Assembly: GCA_016178015.1 (NCBI GenBank)
Contig: JACOUB010000034.1
Span: 23,391-87,390, forward strand
Direction: 5' to 3'
DNA length: 64,000 bases
Source of the DNA: Methylocystis sp.
Lineage (GTDB): Bacteria; Pseudomonadota; Alphaproteobacteria; Rhizobiales; Beijerinckiaceae
Shown: positions 25,526 to 35,609 of the stretch, piece after piece
How the letters are laid out: every line of letters begins with the position of its first letter
Position numbering within the stretch: position 1 is the stretch's first letter
Program-made: the position numbers and the translations under genes
The notes under the pieces: generated by a model
What the model saw: only the letters and a program-made list of their open reading frames with translations
Told to the model about the DNA's origin: nothing
Database searches by the model: none

Positions 25526-26647
25526 ATGACGAGACCCGTCCCTCGTCCCGGCGTGTTGGCGATCGACCCTTACGTGCCGGGCAAGAGCCCGGCGCCGGGT
25601 GCGGCGCGCGTCTTCAAGCTTTCCGCCAACGAGACGCCGCTCGGTCCGTCGCCCGCGGCGATCGAGGCGCTGCGCAAGCTCGCGCCCGACATCGCCGCCT
25701 ACCCGGACGGCGCCGCGACGCGCCTGCGGCGCGCCATCGGCGTGCGCTACGAACTCGATCCGGCGCGGATCGTCTGCGGCGCCGGCTCCGACGAAATTTT
25801 CGCGTTGCTCGCCCATGCCTATGTCGGGCTGGGCGACGAGGGCGTCTACAGCCAACACGGCTTCCTCGAATACAAAATCGTCATTCTGGCCGCCGGCGGC
25901 GCGCCGATCGCGGCGCCGGAGACGAATTACACCGCCAGCGTCGACGCCATTTTGGCGAATGTGACGGACAAGACGAAAATCGTCTTTGTGGCCAATCCCA
26001 ACAACCCGACCGGCACGTTTTTGCCCGTCGCCGAAATCAACCGGCTGGCGCGTTTGTTGCCTTCCGACGCATTGCTCGTCTTGGACGGGGCTTATGCCGA
26101 ATACGTCCGTCGCGACGATTACGATGCGGGAATAGAGCTCGTTTCCGCAAGCGAGAACGTGGTGATGACGCGCACCTTCTCGAAAATTTTCGGCCTCGCC
26201 GGCCTGCGCCTCGGCTGGGCGTATGCGCCGGCGCATGTGTGCGACGCGTTAAACCGCATTCGCGGGCCCTTCAATGTGAGCAGCGCCGCGATCGAAGCCG
26301 GCGTCGCGGCGCTCGCCGACGTCGCGCATATCGATGCGGCGGCGGCCCACAATGACCGCTGGTTGCCCTGGCTCACGCGCGAAATTCGCGGCCTCGGCCT
26401 CGATGTGCTGCCAAGCGTCGCCAATTTCATCGCCATTCGTTTCCCGCTCGAGGCGGGACGAACCGCCGCCGACGCCGATCGATTTCTCACCGCGCGCGGC
26501 CTCGTGCTGCGCGAGATCGGCGCTTATGGCATGCCCGAATTCCTGCGCCTCACCGTCGGGACGCAGGAGGCCAACGAGCTCGTCGTCGCGGCTCTTTCTG
26601 AGTTCATGCGCGGCGCGGGGACGCGTGCGAGAGCGGCGCATGGCTGA
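25526..26647 (+). CDS. hisC: Histidinol-phosphate/aromatic aminotransferase HisC
   Basis: A 373-residue class I/II PLP aminotransferase. The PLP lysine is Lys220 in [18 protein letters not shown]; the PNNPTGT motif and LDGAYAEY are present, and the N-terminal [13 protein letters not shown] is typical of HisC. Located between chorismate mutase and tyrA, it may mainly act on prephenate or aromatic keto acids, as proposed for such hisC copies; a true histidine role cannot be excluded. It overlaps tyrA by 8 bp. Confidence 0.92.
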   Translation: MTRPVPRPGVLAIDPYVPGKSPAPGAARVFKLSANETPLGPSPAAIEALRKLAPDIAAYPDGAATRLRRAIGVRYELDPARIVCGAGSDEIFALLAHAYVGLGDEGVYSQHGFLEYKIVILAAGGAPIAAPETNYTASVDAILANVTDKTKIVFVANPNNPTGTFLPVAEINRLARLLPSDALLVLDGAYAEYVRRDDYDAGIELVSASENVVMTRTFSKIFGLAGLRLGWAYAPAHVCDALNRIRGPFNVSSAAIEAGVAALADVAHIDAAAAHNDRWLPWLTREIRGLGLDVLPSVANFIAIRFPLEAGRTAADADRFLTARGLVLREIGAYGMPEFLRLTVGTQEANELVVAALSEFMRGAGTRARAAHG

Positions 26648-27587
26648 AAACGTGGCGATCGCGCCGCCAGGCGCATTCGAACGAATCGCGCTGATCGGCC
26701 TTGGCCTCATCGGCTCGTCGATCGCGCGCGCCGCGCGACAATTCGATGCGGCGGCAAAGATCGCCGCGCTCGACGCCTCGCCAGAGGTCTTGGCGCGCGT
26801 GCGCGAGCTCGGCATCGCCGATGAAGCGAGCGACGATCCCGCTGTCGCCTTGCGCGGCGCCGATCTCGTCATCCTCTGCGTGCCGGTTGGCGTGTGCGGC
26901 GAGGTTGCGCGCCAGATCGCGCCCTTTCTCGAACCCGCCGCCATTCTGTCGGACGTTGGCTCCGTGAAGGCTTCGGTCGTCGCGCAGGTCGCGCCGCATG
27001 TTCCGCAAGGGGTGCAGTTCATTCCCGCGCATCCGGTCGCCGGCACCGAATACTCCGGGCCGGACGCAGGCTTTGCGACATTGTTTCAAAACCGCTGGTG
27101 CATCTTGACGCCGCCGGAAGGGGTCGACGCCCACGCCATCGCAAGGCTGGCGGCTTTCTGGACGCGGCTCGGCGCCAATGTCGAGACGATGAGCGCCGGC
27201 CATCATGATCTGGTGCTCGCGGTGACCAGCCATCTGCCGCATCTCATCGCCTACAACATCGTCGGCACGGCGGCCGATCTCGAAGAGGTCACGCAGTCGG
27301 AGGTGATCAAATTCTCGGCCAGCGGCTTTCGCGATTTCACCCGCATCGCCGCCTCCGACCCCACCATGTGGCGCGACATTTTCTTGAACAACAAGGACGC
27401 GGTGCTCGAAATGCTCGGCCGCTTCGACGAGGATTTGACCGCCCTGCAGCGCATGATCCGCCGCGGCGACGGCGACGGGCTGTTCGCCCTGTTCACCCGC
27501 ACCCGCGCCATCCGCGGCGCCATCATCGAGCAGGGCCAGGATACCGCGGCGCCCGATTTCGGGCGAAGGGATGGAGGGAAGGGGTAG
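26640..27587 (+). CDS. tyrA: Prephenate/arogenate (cyclohexadienyl) dehydrogenase TyrA
   Basis: A 315-residue NAD(P)-dependent dehydrogenase of tyrosine synthesis. The Rossmann motif is [14 protein letters not shown] (about 17-30); [14 protein letters not shown] and [11 protein letters not shown] are the catalytic-region motifs of TyrA, and [20 protein letters not shown] is diagnostic. The ATG at 26640 overlaps the hisC end by 8 bp. The frame is open far upstream, but that is the hisC shadow. Whether prephenate or arogenate is preferred is unknown. Confidence 0.94.
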   Translation: MAENVAIAPPGAFERIALIGLGLIGSSIARAARQFDAAAKIAALDASPEVLARVRELGIADEASDDPAVALRGADLVILCVPVGVCGEVARQIAPFLEPAAILSDVGSVKASVVAQVAPHVPQGVQFIPAHPVAGTEYSGPDAGFATLFQNRWCILTPPEGVDAHAIARLAAFWTRLGANVETMSAGHHDLVLAVTSHLPHLIAYNIVGTAADLEEVTQSEVIKFSASGFRDFTRIAASDPTMWRDIFLNNKDAVLEMLGRFDEDLTALQRMIRRGDGDGLFALFTRTRAIRGAIIEQGQDTAAPDFGRRDGGKG

Positions 27588-27637
27588 GGGCGCCGCGTGC
27601 TGATGTCGGCGGCGAGCCCGGGCTCGATCTGTGATCT

Positions 27638-27832
27638 CACGGCGCAAAATGTTGGCCCATCACGCGCGTCATGGCCGGGCTTGTCCCGGCCATCCACGCC
27701 GCGACATGGCAGGAAATCTTCGAAGGGAAGCGGAAATGTCCCGCCTCTCTTTCGGAACGCGTCGCAGCTTGTTGGCGTGGATGCCCGCGACAAGCGCGGG
27801 CATGACGGGTAAATATTTGTCGGCGTTGGTAT
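27638..27832. repeat. B-type dispersed repeat, copy 5
   Basis: A complete copy in inverse orientation to copy 4: the left end ACGGCGCAAAATGTTGGCCC is the counterpart of the right end of copy 4, and the right end finishes AAATATTTGTCGGCGTTGGT. It lies between tyrA and a convergent small secreted-protein gene. Confidence 0.85.
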
Positions 27833-27861
27833 GAGAGCGGTTCGCGTCCAGCCAGAAAAAC

Positions 27862-28203
27862 CTAAAAACATCTGACCTGCGCTTCCGCTTGCGCGCGGCG
27901 CAAATCGGCGAGCATATCTTTGGTCATCCGCGAATTGCGGAACATTGCGCCGATCTGGCCCGCCTGCTGGCTGACGCTGGCTGCCGTTTCCGCCGCGACA
28001 TAGCGGTCATAGGGAAGAATGGTGGCGATGAGGTCGATCGAGCAGGAGCATTGCTCGAGCGCCTGGCGCGTATCGCCATTGGCCTTCATGCAGCCGAACA
28101 CGTAATCCGCGCGCGCCACGGTGGGATAATCGTTGAGATCGGCGGCGCGAGCGGGCGTCGCGACGGCAAGCGCGAGCATGAGCGCGACGAAAATCTTGTG
28201 CAT
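27862..28203 (-). CDS. Small secreted cysteine-containing protein of unknown function
   Basis: A 113-residue protein with a clean signal peptide (KIFVALMLALAVATPARAAD). The mature part has four cysteines: FGCMKANG, then LEQCSCS (a CxC pair), and the penultimate residue (VRCF). Between them are LIATILPYDRYVAAETAASV and a charged C-terminal helix. It looks like a genuine conserved periplasmic protein, but the family is not recognised. The CxC pair could form a disulphide or bind a metal. The gene is on the same strand as mfd, with hairpins in between. Confidence 0.7.
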   Translation of the reverse strand: MHKIFVALMLALAVATPARAADLNDYPTVARADYVFGCMKANGDTRQALEQCSCSIDLIATILPYDRYVAAETAASVSQQAGQIGAMFRNSRMTKDMLADLRRAQAEAQVRCF

Positions 28204-28243
28204 GAGGTTTCTCTGCGGCGAACGCGACGAGCCCTTAAGGCCT

Positions 28244-28341
28244 AGAGCTTTTTCATGTTTCGTGGAAACAAGAAAAAGCTCTACGTTTTTGTTTTAACGC
28301 ATTTTCTTCGCCGAACCGGCGTCCACTTCGGCGGAAAATGC
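28244..28341. repeat. Two tandem hairpins between mfd and the small secreted-protein gene
   Basis: AGAGCTTTTTC (28244-28254) pairs perfectly with GAAAAAGCTCT (28272-28282). GCATTTTC (28299-28306) pairs with GAAAATGC (28334-28341) around an inner CGCCGAA/TTCGGCG stem. The similar outer arms (AGAGCnTTTTC versus GCATTTTC, then AAAATGCTCT) suggest two diverged units of one repeat family. They may form stems at the end of the mfd transcript. Confidence 0.6.
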
Positions 28342-28425
28342 TCTAGCGCAGACGCCGCGCGCCGACAAGCTTTTGCACGCGGGGTTAGGGCGATCGGGCC
28401 GACGCGACGCCTCCAAGAGCGCTGT

Positions 28426-31400
28426 TCACGCCGCCTTCTTCTCGGCGATGGCCACCAGCGTGCGCAGGATGCGCCGCGCGCCTTCGAAGCGCTGCTTCAT
28501 ATCGTCGAAATCGCGAATGAAGACGATGCGCATGTCGGGCCGCACCTTGGCGTGCGCGCCCTCATCGGCGATGAAGCGCACGAGGCCGGCGGGATCGGCG
28601 AAATTGCCGTCGCGGAAGGACACGATGACGCCCTTCGGCCCCGCCTCCACCTTCTCGACATGGGCGCGCCGGCACAACGCCTTGATGGCGACGATCTTCA
28701 ACAACTGCTCGACCTGCGGCGGAATGGGGCCGAAGCGATCGATCAGCTCGGCGGCGAACGCCTCGATGTCGGAATCGGCCTCCAGCGTCGACAGGCGCCG
28801 GTAGAGTTGCAGGCGCAAGGCGAGATCGGCGACGTAATCCTCCGGGATGGTCACCGGCGCGCCGATGGCGATGGTCGGCGACCACGCTTCTTCCTGCGGC
28901 TCCTCGACGCCCGCCTTGAGCAGCGCGATCGCCTCGCCGAGCATCTGTTGATAGAGTTCGTAGCCGACTTCCCTGATATGGCCGGACTGCTCCTCGCCCA
29001 ACAGATTGCCGGCGCCTCTGATGTCGAGATCGTGGCTGGCGAGCTGGAAGCCCGCGCCCAACGTGTCGAGCGATTGCAACACCTCGAGGCGCTTTTGCGC
29101 CTGCGCCGTGATCGCGCGGTTAGCAGGCGTGGTGAACAGCGCATAGGCGCGCGTCTTGCTGCGCCCGACGCGGCCGCGCAGTTGATAGAGCTGCGCCAGG
29201 CCGAACATATCGGCGCGCCAGACGATGAGCGTATTGGCGGTCGGAATGTCGAGGCCGGATTCGACGATCGTCGTCGAGAGCAGAAGGTCGTATTTGCCGT
29301 CGTAGAAGCCGCCGACGCGCTTCTCCAATTCGCTCGCCGCCATTTGGCCATGCGCTGCGACGAATTTCACTTCCGGCGCATTGTCGCGCAGGAAGGCGGC
29401 GGCGTCCTCCAGATCCTCGATGCGCGGACAGACGAAAAACGCCTGCCCGCCGCGATAGCGCTCGCGCAGGAGCGCCTCGCGGACGATGAGCGAATCGAAC
29501 GGCGAGACGAAGCTGCGCACAGTGAGGCGATCGATAGGCGGCGTCGCGATCAGCGAGAGTTCGCGCACGCCGGTCAGGGCGAGTTGTAGCGTCCGCGGGA
29601 TCGGCGTCGCCGAGAGCGTCAGCACGTGCACGTCGGCGCGCAGCTCCTTTAAGCGCTCCTTGTGGCCGACGCCGAAATGCTGCTCCTCGTCGATGATGAC
29701 GAGCCCCAGGTCCTTGAAGGAAACGCCCTTGCCCAGCAAGGCGTGCGTGCCGATCGCCACGTCAAGGCGGCCCTCGGCCAAGTCTTGCCTCACCGCGCGC
29801 GCCTCGGCCGCGCCGACCATGCGCGACAATTGCGCGACCCTTAGCGGCAGGCCCGCGAAACGGACGACGAACGTCTTGTAATGCTGGCGCGCCAGCAAGG
29901 TCGTCGGCACGACGACGGCGACCTGCTTGCCGTTGATGGCGGCGCAAAAGGCCGCGCGCAACGCGACCTCCGTCTTGCCGAAGCCGACGTCGCCGCACAC
30001 CAGCCGGTCCATCGGCCGGCCCGAGGCCAGATCGTCGAGAACGGCGTCGATGGCCGTAAGCTGATCTTCGGTTTCGTCATACGGAAAACGCGCGCAGAAT
30101 TCCTCATAGAGCTCTTGGGGCGGAACGAGCTTCTGGCCTTGCCGCAGCGTGCGCTGCGCAGCGATCTCGATGAGGCCTTTCGCCATCTCGCGGATGCGGT
30201 TCTTCATCCGCGCCTTGCGGTGCTGCCAGCCGGCGCCGCCCAAGCGATCGAGGGGGGCCTCCGCATCCTCGGAGCCGTAACGCGACAACAGCTCGATATT
30301 CTCGACCGGCAGGAACAGCTTGTCGCCGCCCGCGTAATGGATTTCGAGACAGTCATGCGGCGCGCCGGCGGCGGCGATGGTCTCCAAGCCGACGAATCTG
30401 CCGATGCCATGATCGACATGCACGACGAGATCGCCCGCCGACAAAGCGTCGATCTCGCCCAAGAGATTTTCCGCATGCTTGGCCTTGCGGCGTCGGGACG
30501 CCAGGCGATCGCCGAGAATGTCCTGTTCGCCGACGATTGCGAGAGCGCCTGCCTCGAAACCATGTTCGACGCCGAGAACCGCGAGGCCTGCTCCGCCCTT
30601 GCCGAGCGCCAGCGCCGTCGTCAGCGACGCCACAGTCTCGAGATTGCGCACGCCGTGCTCGGCCAGCACATGGCCTAAACGCTCGCAAGAGCCGTCCGAC
30701 CAGCCGGCGACGACCACGGTTTTGCCGGCGTTGCGAAGCGCGTTGACGTGATCGGCGGCGGCTTGAAACACGTTGACGTTCGCCTCGTTGCGCTCGGGCG
30801 CGAAGTCGCGGCCTGGTCTTGCCGCGCAGTCGATGGCGGATTTGTCAGCGCCCTCGGGCGGCGCAAACGGCGACAGGCGCGCCAGCGCGCGCGCATCGAG
30901 CTTTTCGCGCCATTCGCCGGGCGACAGATAGAGTTCGTCTGGAGCGAGCGGCTTGTAAGAAGAATGAGTGGGATCGGCGTCATGCGCGGCTTTGCGGGCG
31001 CCGTAATAATCGGCGATTTGCGCAAGGCGTTCGGACGCGGCCTCCTCGGCCAGCGGGTCCAGCGCCAGCGGCGCGCCGGCGACATAATCGAACAGCGTGT
31101 CCATGCGCTCGTAAAACAACGGCAGCCAATGTTCGGCGCCGTGATGGCGGCGTCCTTCGCTCACCGCCTCATAGAGCGCGTCGTCGCGCGTCTCGCCGCC
31201 GAACCTTGCCGCATAGGCCTGACGGAACCGACGCATCGTCCCGGTGGTCAGCCGCAATTCGCTCATCGGCACGAGATCGAGCGAGCGCATCTGATTGGTC
31301 GTGCGCTGCGTCTCGGGATCAAAGCTGCGGATGGACTCCAGCGTGTCGCCGAAGAAATCGAGCCTTATCGGAGCGGGCGCGCCTGGCGCGAAGAGATCGA

Positions 31401-31944
31401 GGATGCCGCCGCGCTGAGCATATTCGCCGGTTTCGCGCACCGTGCCGGAACGCAAGAAACCGTTGGTCTCGAGCCAGCGCGTCAGCGCGTCCATGTCGAC
31501 GACATTGCCGGGCGCGGCCGAAAACGTTTCGGCGGCGATCACACTGAGCGGCGGCGCGCGCTGAACGAGGCTATCGACAGTGGTGGTCACGACGCGCGGA
31601 CGCTCAACGGACGATTGCGTGCGCGCCAGCCGCGACAGCGCCGTCATGCGACGCGCGGCTACGCCCGCGTTGGGCGAAACGCGATCGTAAGGCTGGCAAT
31701 CCCAGGCGGGAAAATCGAGGATTTCGATGTTGGGTTCGGCGAAGCGGAGAGCCTCGCGAAAAGCGGCGGAGCGCCGCGCGTCTCGTGCTGCGTGGACCAA
31801 GACGGCCGGGCGCCCAGCGCTTTGGCGCGCCAGCCCGCGCACGAGATCGGCGCACACGAAGGCGTCGAATCCGTCTGGAACGCTGGCGAACAGGAGCTTG
31901 TCGCCCTTCTCCAGGCGGGCGAGCGCGGCGTGGAGGTCAGTCAT
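28426..31944 (-). CDS. mfd: Transcription-repair coupling factor Mfd
   Basis: An 1172-residue protein with the full Mfd layout: UvrB-like N-terminal domains (VTTTVDSLVQRAP, RGGILDLFAPG), the RNA-polymerase-interaction domain beginning near LVVHVDHGIGRFVGLE (about residue 510), then RecG-like helicase motors with Walker A GDVGFGKTEVAL (about 650) and DEEQHFGV (about 750). The TRG-like segment is QLRGRVGRSKTRAYA, and a C-terminal inhibitory TRCF domain ends the protein. It displaces stalled RNA polymerase and recruits UvrA. sdhE lies immediately upstream on the same strand, as usual in alphaproteobacteria. Confidence 0.97.
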   Translation of the reverse strand: MTDLHAALARLEKGDKLLFASVPDGFDAFVCADLVRGLARQSAGRPAVLVHAARDARRSAAFREALRFAEPNIEILDFPAWDCQPYDRVSPNAGVAARRMTALSRLARTQSSVERPRVVTTTVDSLVQRAPPLSVIAAETFSAAPGNVVDMDALTRWLETNGFLRSGTVRETGEYAQRGGILDLFAPGAPAPIRLDFFGDTLESIRSFDPETQRTTNQMRSLDLVPMSELRLTTGTMRRFRQAYAARFGGETRDDALYEAVSEGRRHHGAEHWLPLFYERMDTLFDYVAGAPLALDPLAEEAASERLAQIADYYGARKAAHDADPTHSSYKPLAPDELYLSPGEWREKLDARALARLSPFAPPEGADKSAIDCAARPGRDFAPERNEANVNVFQAAADHVNALRNAGKTVVVAGWSDGSCERLGHVLAEHGVRNLETVASLTTALALGKGGAGLAVLGVEHGFEAGALAIVGEQDILGDRLASRRRKAKHAENLLGEIDALSAGDLVVHVDHGIGRFVGLETIAAAGAPHDCLEIHYAGGDKLFLPVENIELLSRYGSEDAEAPLDRLGGAGWQHRKARMKNRIREMAKGLIEIAAQRTLRQGQKLVPPQELYEEFCARFPYDETEDQLTAIDAVLDDLASGRPMDRLVCGDVGFGKTEVALRAAFCAAINGKQVAVVVPTTLLARQHYKTFVVRFAGLPLRVAQLSRMVGAAEARAVRQDLAEGRLDVAIGTHALLGKGVSFKDLGLVIIDEEQHFGVGHKERLKELRADVHVLTLSATPIPRTLQLALTGVRELSLIATPPIDRLTVRSFVSPFDSLIVREALLRERYRGGQAFFVCPRIEDLEDAAAFLRDNAPEVKFVAAHGQMAASELEKRVGGFYDGKYDLLLSTTIVESGLDIPTANTLIVWRADMFGLAQLYQLRGRVGRSKTRAYALFTTPANRAITAQAQKRLEVLQSLDTLGAGFQLASHDLDIRGAGNLLGEEQSGHIREVGYELYQQMLGEAIALLKAGVEEPQEEAWSPTIAIGAPVTIPEDYVADLALRLQLYRRLSTLEADSDIEAFAAELIDRFGPIPPQVEQLLKIVAIKALCRRAHVEKVEAGPKGVIVSFRDGNFADPAGLVRFIADEGAHAKVRPDMRIVFIRDFDDMKQRFEGARRILRTLVAIAEKKAA

Positions 31945-31950
31945 ATGCGC

Positions 31951-32244
31951 TCACGAATGGAGCGGGGCGTCATGGCTGTGAAAGGTCGCGATCTTGCGAA
32001 ACAGCGGCGTGTCATGGGCGGGCGGAACAGACTCCGTGCGAGAGAGCCAGCGGAACACGTTGTCGTCCGGCAGCTCCATCAGCGCCTCGAGATCGGCGAC
32101 CTCTTGCGCGTCGAGTCGGTCGAGTTCGGCGTCGACGAAGCCGCCGATGATGATGTCCATCTCGCGCATGCCGCGACGCCAGGCGCGCAGCCTGATGCGG
32201 CGGCGGCGAATGTCGAGATCGTCTGCTTCGAGGGCGCCGGTCAT
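31951..32244 (-). CDS. sdhE: FAD assembly factor SdhE
   Basis: A 97-residue protein with the invariant RGMREMD motif (residues 24-30) within RRRRIRLRAWRRGMREMDIIIGG (quoted in parts: AWRRGMREMD), and a conserved LELPDDNVFRWL-like segment (MELPDDNVFRWLSR). It flavinylates the succinate dehydrogenase flavoprotein. The start at 32244 (MTGALEADDLD) gives the normal family length; the frame is open to 32268. It ends 6 bp before mfd, so the two probably share a transcript. recG, often on the other side, is not present here; tRNA-Asp is. Confidence 0.9.
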   Translation of the reverse strand: MTGALEADDLDIRRRRIRLRAWRRGMREMDIIIGGFVDAELDRLDAQEVADLEALMELPDDNVFRWLSRTESVPPAHDTPLFRKIATFHSHDAPLHS

Positions 32245-32387
32245 TCGAGTTTTCTGCCGTACAAGCATTTAAACGCCGGCGCCCAAATCCGGCGCCGTCG
32301 CTCGCCGCAAGGCTTAATGCAGCTGCAAACGAAAGGAAAGGGGAACGCCAAAAGCTCCTTGCAGTCTAAGTCGCCGCCGTGAACTTT

Positions 32388-32416
32388 CTTGACTTTGCGC
32401 GGCGTCTATCCTATCC
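32388..32416 (+). promoter_or_regulatory. Promoter of tRNA-Asp
   Basis: CTTGAC (32388-32393), 17 bp, then CTATCC (32411-32416) closely matches the alphaproteobacterial housekeeping consensus CTTGAC-N17-CTATAT. It places the transcript start near 32423, about 30 bp before the mature tRNA. Confidence 0.7.
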
Positions 32417-32451
32417 GGCGCGTCTTGCGCGCGTTAAAAAAGCACGTTCGC

Positions 32452-32528
<77 letters not shown>

Positions 32529-32566
32529 TTTTACTGCGATGTTCGCGCCGGCGCCGTCGAAAATCC

Positions 32567-33592
32567 ATGAACGATGACAGCGCTCTCGTCCCGCCGCTTG
32601 CCCTTACCCAAGGCGATCCTTCCGGGATTGGACCCGAGCTTGCGCTCAAGGCTTGGGCTGCGCGCATAGAGCGCGAGGCGCCGCCCTTTTTCGTGCTCGG
32701 CGATCCAGCACACCTCGCGCGCGTGGCGAAGGCGCTCGGGGCCGACATCCCGATCGCGACCGTGCGGCCATGTGAGGCAAACGACGTTTTTTCGCGCGCG
32801 CTGCCGGTCGCGCCGCTCGGCATTGCCGTACGCGGCGTTCCGGGGGCGCCCGATCCTGCAGACGCGCCGGCCACCATCCTCTCGATCGAGCGCGCCGTGG
32901 CGAGCGTCGCCAAGGGCGAGGCGCGCGCGCTGGTCACCAATCCAATCGCCAAGCGCGTGCTCTACGCAGCCGGCTTCAACCACCCCGGCCACACCGAATT
33001 TCTCGCCGCCTTGGCGAAGCGCTATTATGGCTGCGACCGCCGCTCGGTGATGATGCTATGGGCTGAGGAACTCGCCGTCGTTCCGCTGACCATCCATGTC
33101 GCGTTGCGCGACGTTCCGCGCCTGTTGACGCGCCAATTGCTGGTCGAGACGGCGCTCATCGTGGTCGCTGACCTTGCGAGGCGCCTCGGCGTCGAAAATC
33201 CCCGTCTCGCTTTCGCCGGGCTCAATCCTCATGCTGGCGAAGGCGGCGCCATGGGACGCGAGGAAATTGACGTCATCGCGCCGGCGATTGCCGAGTTGCG
33301 CGCGCGCGGCGTCGACGCCAGCGGCCCATATCCCGCCGACTCCCTGTTTCATGGCGCCGCGCGCGCGCGTTATGACGCAGCGCTCTGCCCGACGCATGAT
33401 CAGGCTTTGATTCCGATCAAGACGCTGGCGTTCCAGCGCGCCGTCAATGTCACGCTCGGCCTGCCTTTCGTTCGCACCTCTCCCGATCATGGCGCGGCCT
33501 TCGACATCGCCGGCAAGGGCGTAGCCGACGCAACGAGCCTCATCGAAGCAATCCGCCTCGCCGCACGCATGACCGAGCGGGAGGGAGCATGA
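32567..33592 (+). CDS. pdxA: 4-hydroxythreonine-4-phosphate dehydrogenase PdxA
   Basis: A 341-residue enzyme of pyridoxal-phosphate synthesis (oxidative decarboxylation of 4-phosphohydroxythreonine). Signatures: [17 protein letters not shown] at the N-terminus, [43 protein letters not shown], and the C-terminal [12 protein letters not shown] and [20 protein letters not shown] with metal-binding His residues. It overlaps rsmA by 4 bp (ATGA). surA and lptD, the usual upstream neighbours, are missing; tRNA-Asp is directly upstream. Confidence 0.95.
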   Translation: MNDDSALVPPLALTQGDPSGIGPELALKAWAARIEREAPPFFVLGDPAHLARVAKALGADIPIATVRPCEANDVFSRALPVAPLGIAVRGVPGAPDPADAPATILSIERAVASVAKGEARALVTNPIAKRVLYAAGFNHPGHTEFLAALAKRYYGCDRRSVMMLWAEELAVVPLTIHVALRDVPRLLTRQLLVETALIVVADLARRLGVENPRLAFAGLNPHAGEGGAMGREEIDVIAPAIAELRARGVDASGPYPADSLFHGAARARYDAALCPTHDQALIPIKTLAFQRAVNVTLGLPFVRTSPDHGAAFDIAGKGVADATSLIEAIRLAARMTEREGA

Positions 33593-34464
33593 TCGACGCC
33601 TTGCCGCCCTTGCGCGAGATCGCCCAGCGTCACGGCCTCAGCGCGCGCAAGTCGCTCGGCCAGAACTTCCTGTTCGATCTCAATCTCGCGGCGCGCATCG
33701 CGCGCGCCGCCGGGCCGCTGCAAGGCGCGACGATCGTCGAGATTGGTCCCGGCCCCGGCGGATTGACGCGGGCGCTGCTGGCGCAGGGGGCGGGGCGCGT
33801 CATCGCCGTTGAACGCGACGCGCGTTGCCTTCCGGCGCTTGCGGAAATCGGCGCCTGCTATCCCGAGCGACTGGTGATTATCGAGGGCGACGCTCTGGAA
33901 ATCGACGCGGCGGAACTCGTGCGCCGGCATGGCCTTGCTGGCCCCGCGCGCATCTGCGCCAATCTGCCTTACAATATCGCGACGGTTTTGCTCGCCAATT
34001 GGCTTAAGGCCGAGCCATGGCCTTCGGCGTTCGATCGCTATGTGCTCATGTTCCAGCGCGAAGTGGCGCTCCGCATCGTCGCGACGCCGAGCGAGCGCGC
34101 CGATTACGGGCGCCTCGGCGTGTTGTGCGGCTGGCGCGCCAAGACGCGCATATTGTTTGATGTCGACCCCGCCGCGTTTACGCCGGCGCCGAAGGTCGTG
34201 TCGTCGCTCGTCGAGCTCGTTCCCAATCCGGCGCCGCTGCCCTGCGACGCGCGCCTGTTGTCGCGCGTCACCAAGGCCGCTTTCGGGCGGCGCCGAAAGA
34301 TGTTGCGTCAGAGCCTCAAGGCGCTCAGTGAACCGGGTCTCGATATCGCCGCCCTGCTGGCCGGCGCCGGCGTCGACGCAACCAAACGCGCCGAGGAAGT
34401 CGAGGTGGCCGGTTTCGTGGCCTTGGCGCGGGAGTTGGAGCGAATGGCGAGCGGCGAGCGGTGA
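33589..34464 (+). CDS. rsmA: 16S rRNA dimethyladenosine transferase RsmA (KsgA)
   Basis: A 291-residue methyltransferase that dimethylates A1518 and A1519 of 16S rRNA late in 30S assembly. [13 protein letters not shown] at 18-30, SAM motif [10 protein letters not shown] (51-60) and catalytic NLPYN (125-129) are all present. The C-terminal domain has [13 protein letters not shown]. Start ATG overlaps the pdxA stop codon. Downstream is an A-type repeat. Confidence 0.95.
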   Translation: MIDALPPLREIAQRHGLSARKSLGQNFLFDLNLAARIARAAGPLQGATIVEIGPGPGGLTRALLAQGAGRVIAVERDARCLPALAEIGACYPERLVIIEGDALEIDAAELVRRHGLAGPARICANLPYNIATVLLANWLKAEPWPSAFDRYVLMFQREVALRIVATPSERADYGRLGVLCGWRAKTRILFDVDPAAFTPAPKVVSSLVELVPNPAPLPCDARLLSRVTKAAFGRRRKMLRQSLKALSEPGLDIAALLAGAGVDATKRAEEVEVAGFVALARELERMASGER

Positions 34465-34476
34465 TGATTGGGCTGT

Positions 34477-34608
34477 CCCCTCTCCCGCTTGCGGGAGAGG
34501 GTGGCCCGGCGAAGCCGGGTCGGGTGAGGGCCGATGGGTTTGCGCGGCGGCGGCGCCCTCATCCGTCGCGCGTTCCGCGCGACACCTTCTCCCGCAGGCG
34601 GGAGAAGG
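34477..34608. repeat. A-type dispersed repeat, copy 3
   Basis: Left hairpin CTCTCCCGCTTGCGGGAGAG, then GAAGCCGGGTCGGGTGAGGG, and right hairpin CTTCTCCCGCAGGCGGGAGA. It separates rsmA from the quinone oxidoreductase gene; frames reading through it are not genes. Confidence 0.8.
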
Positions 34609-34637
34609 ATTCAGCGCCTAGCTTAAGGACAACGCTC

Positions 34638-35609
34638 ATGGTGAAAGCTGTTCGCGTGCATGGACCGGGCGGACCAGAGGTCCTCCAGATCGAGGATGTC
34701 GAGCTGCCCCCTCCCGGCGCCGGGCAAGCGCAGATCGTCCATCGCGCCATCGGCGTGAATTACATCGATATCTATCATCGCACCGGCGCCTATCCGGTCG
34801 ACTATCCATTCACGCCCGGCTACGAGGGCGCGGGCGAAGTGATAGCGCTCGGCGAAGGCGTGCGCGGTCTGGCGCTCGGCGACCGCGTCGCTTATGTCGG
34901 TTCGCTCGGCGGTTACGCCGAGGCGCGCAACATCGCGGCGGCTTCGCTCGTTAAGTTGCCGCGCTCCTTTTCTTTTGAGACCGGCGCCGTGATGATGCTC
35001 AAGGGGCTCACCGCGCAATATCTGCTGCGCCGCACCTTCCACGTGAAGAAAGGCGATCGCATCCTGGTGCATGCGGGGGCGGGCGGCGTCGGGCACATCC
35101 TCTGCCAATGGGGACGCGCGCTCGGCGCGCGCGTCATTGCCACCGTGGGCAGCGAGGAAAAAGCGCTCATCGCGAGAAAGGCCGGGGCCAAGCATACGAT
35201 TCTCTACAGATACGAGAACTTCGTCGAGCGGGTGCGGGAAATCACCAAGGGCCGTTTGTGCGACGTCGTCTACGACGGCGTCGGCAAGGCGACCTTTCCA
35301 GCCTCGCTTGACTGTCTGCGTCCGTTTGGACTGTTCGTCAGCTTCGGTTCGGCCTCGGGGCCGATCGACGCCTTCGACATTTCTCTTCTCACGCAGAAAG
35401 GCTCGCTGTTCGCCACGCGGCCGTCGCTGTTTGCGCATATCGCGCGCCGCCGCGATCTCGAGGAAATGACCCATGACGTAGCGCGCGTCATCAAGGAGGG
35501 AGAGGTGAAGCTCGAGGTTTCCGGTCGTTATCGGCTGGAGGAGGCGGCGCAAGCGCACGCGGCGCTGGAGACGCGCCAGACGACCGGCGCCCTGGTGCTG
35601 ACTCCCTGA
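34638..35609 (+). CDS. NADPH:quinone oxidoreductase (QorA type, zinc-independent MDR)
   Basis: A 323-residue medium-chain dehydrogenase/reductase. MVKAVRVHGPGGPEVLQ at the start, GVNYIDIYHRTGAYP and the cofactor motif AGAGGVG (146-152) are the markers of quinone oxidoreductase QorA. No structural or catalytic zinc cysteines are present. It probably reduces quinones or enals with NADPH. The start at 34638 is chosen because upstream codons lie in the A-type repeat. The partner physiological substrate is unknown. Confidence 0.9.
   Translation: MVKAVRVHGPGGPEVLQIEDVELPPPGAGQAQIVHRAIGVNYIDIYHRTGAYPVDYPFTPGYEGAGEVIALGEGVRGLALGDRVAYVGSLGGYAEARNIAAASLVKLPRSFSFETGAVMMLKGLTAQYLLRRTFHVKKGDRILVHAGAGGVGHILCQWGRALGARVIATVGSEEKALIARKAGAKHTILYRYENFVERVREITKGRLCDVVYDGVGKATFPASLDCLRPFGLFVSFGSASGPIDAFDISLLTQKGSLFATRPSLFAHIARRRDLEEMTHDVARVIKEGEVKLEVSGRYRLEEAAQAHAALETRQTTGALVLTP

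Noticed and set aside
24581..26236. 551-codon minus-strand frame opposite chorismate mutase and hisC
   Set aside because: Antisense shadow with runs of His/Arg/Asp typical of GC-rich complement frames.
28255..32382. Long plus-strand open frames (444 and 544 codons) opposite mfd
   Set aside because: They mirror mfd in a complementary frame; the mfd frame has complete motifs, these have none.
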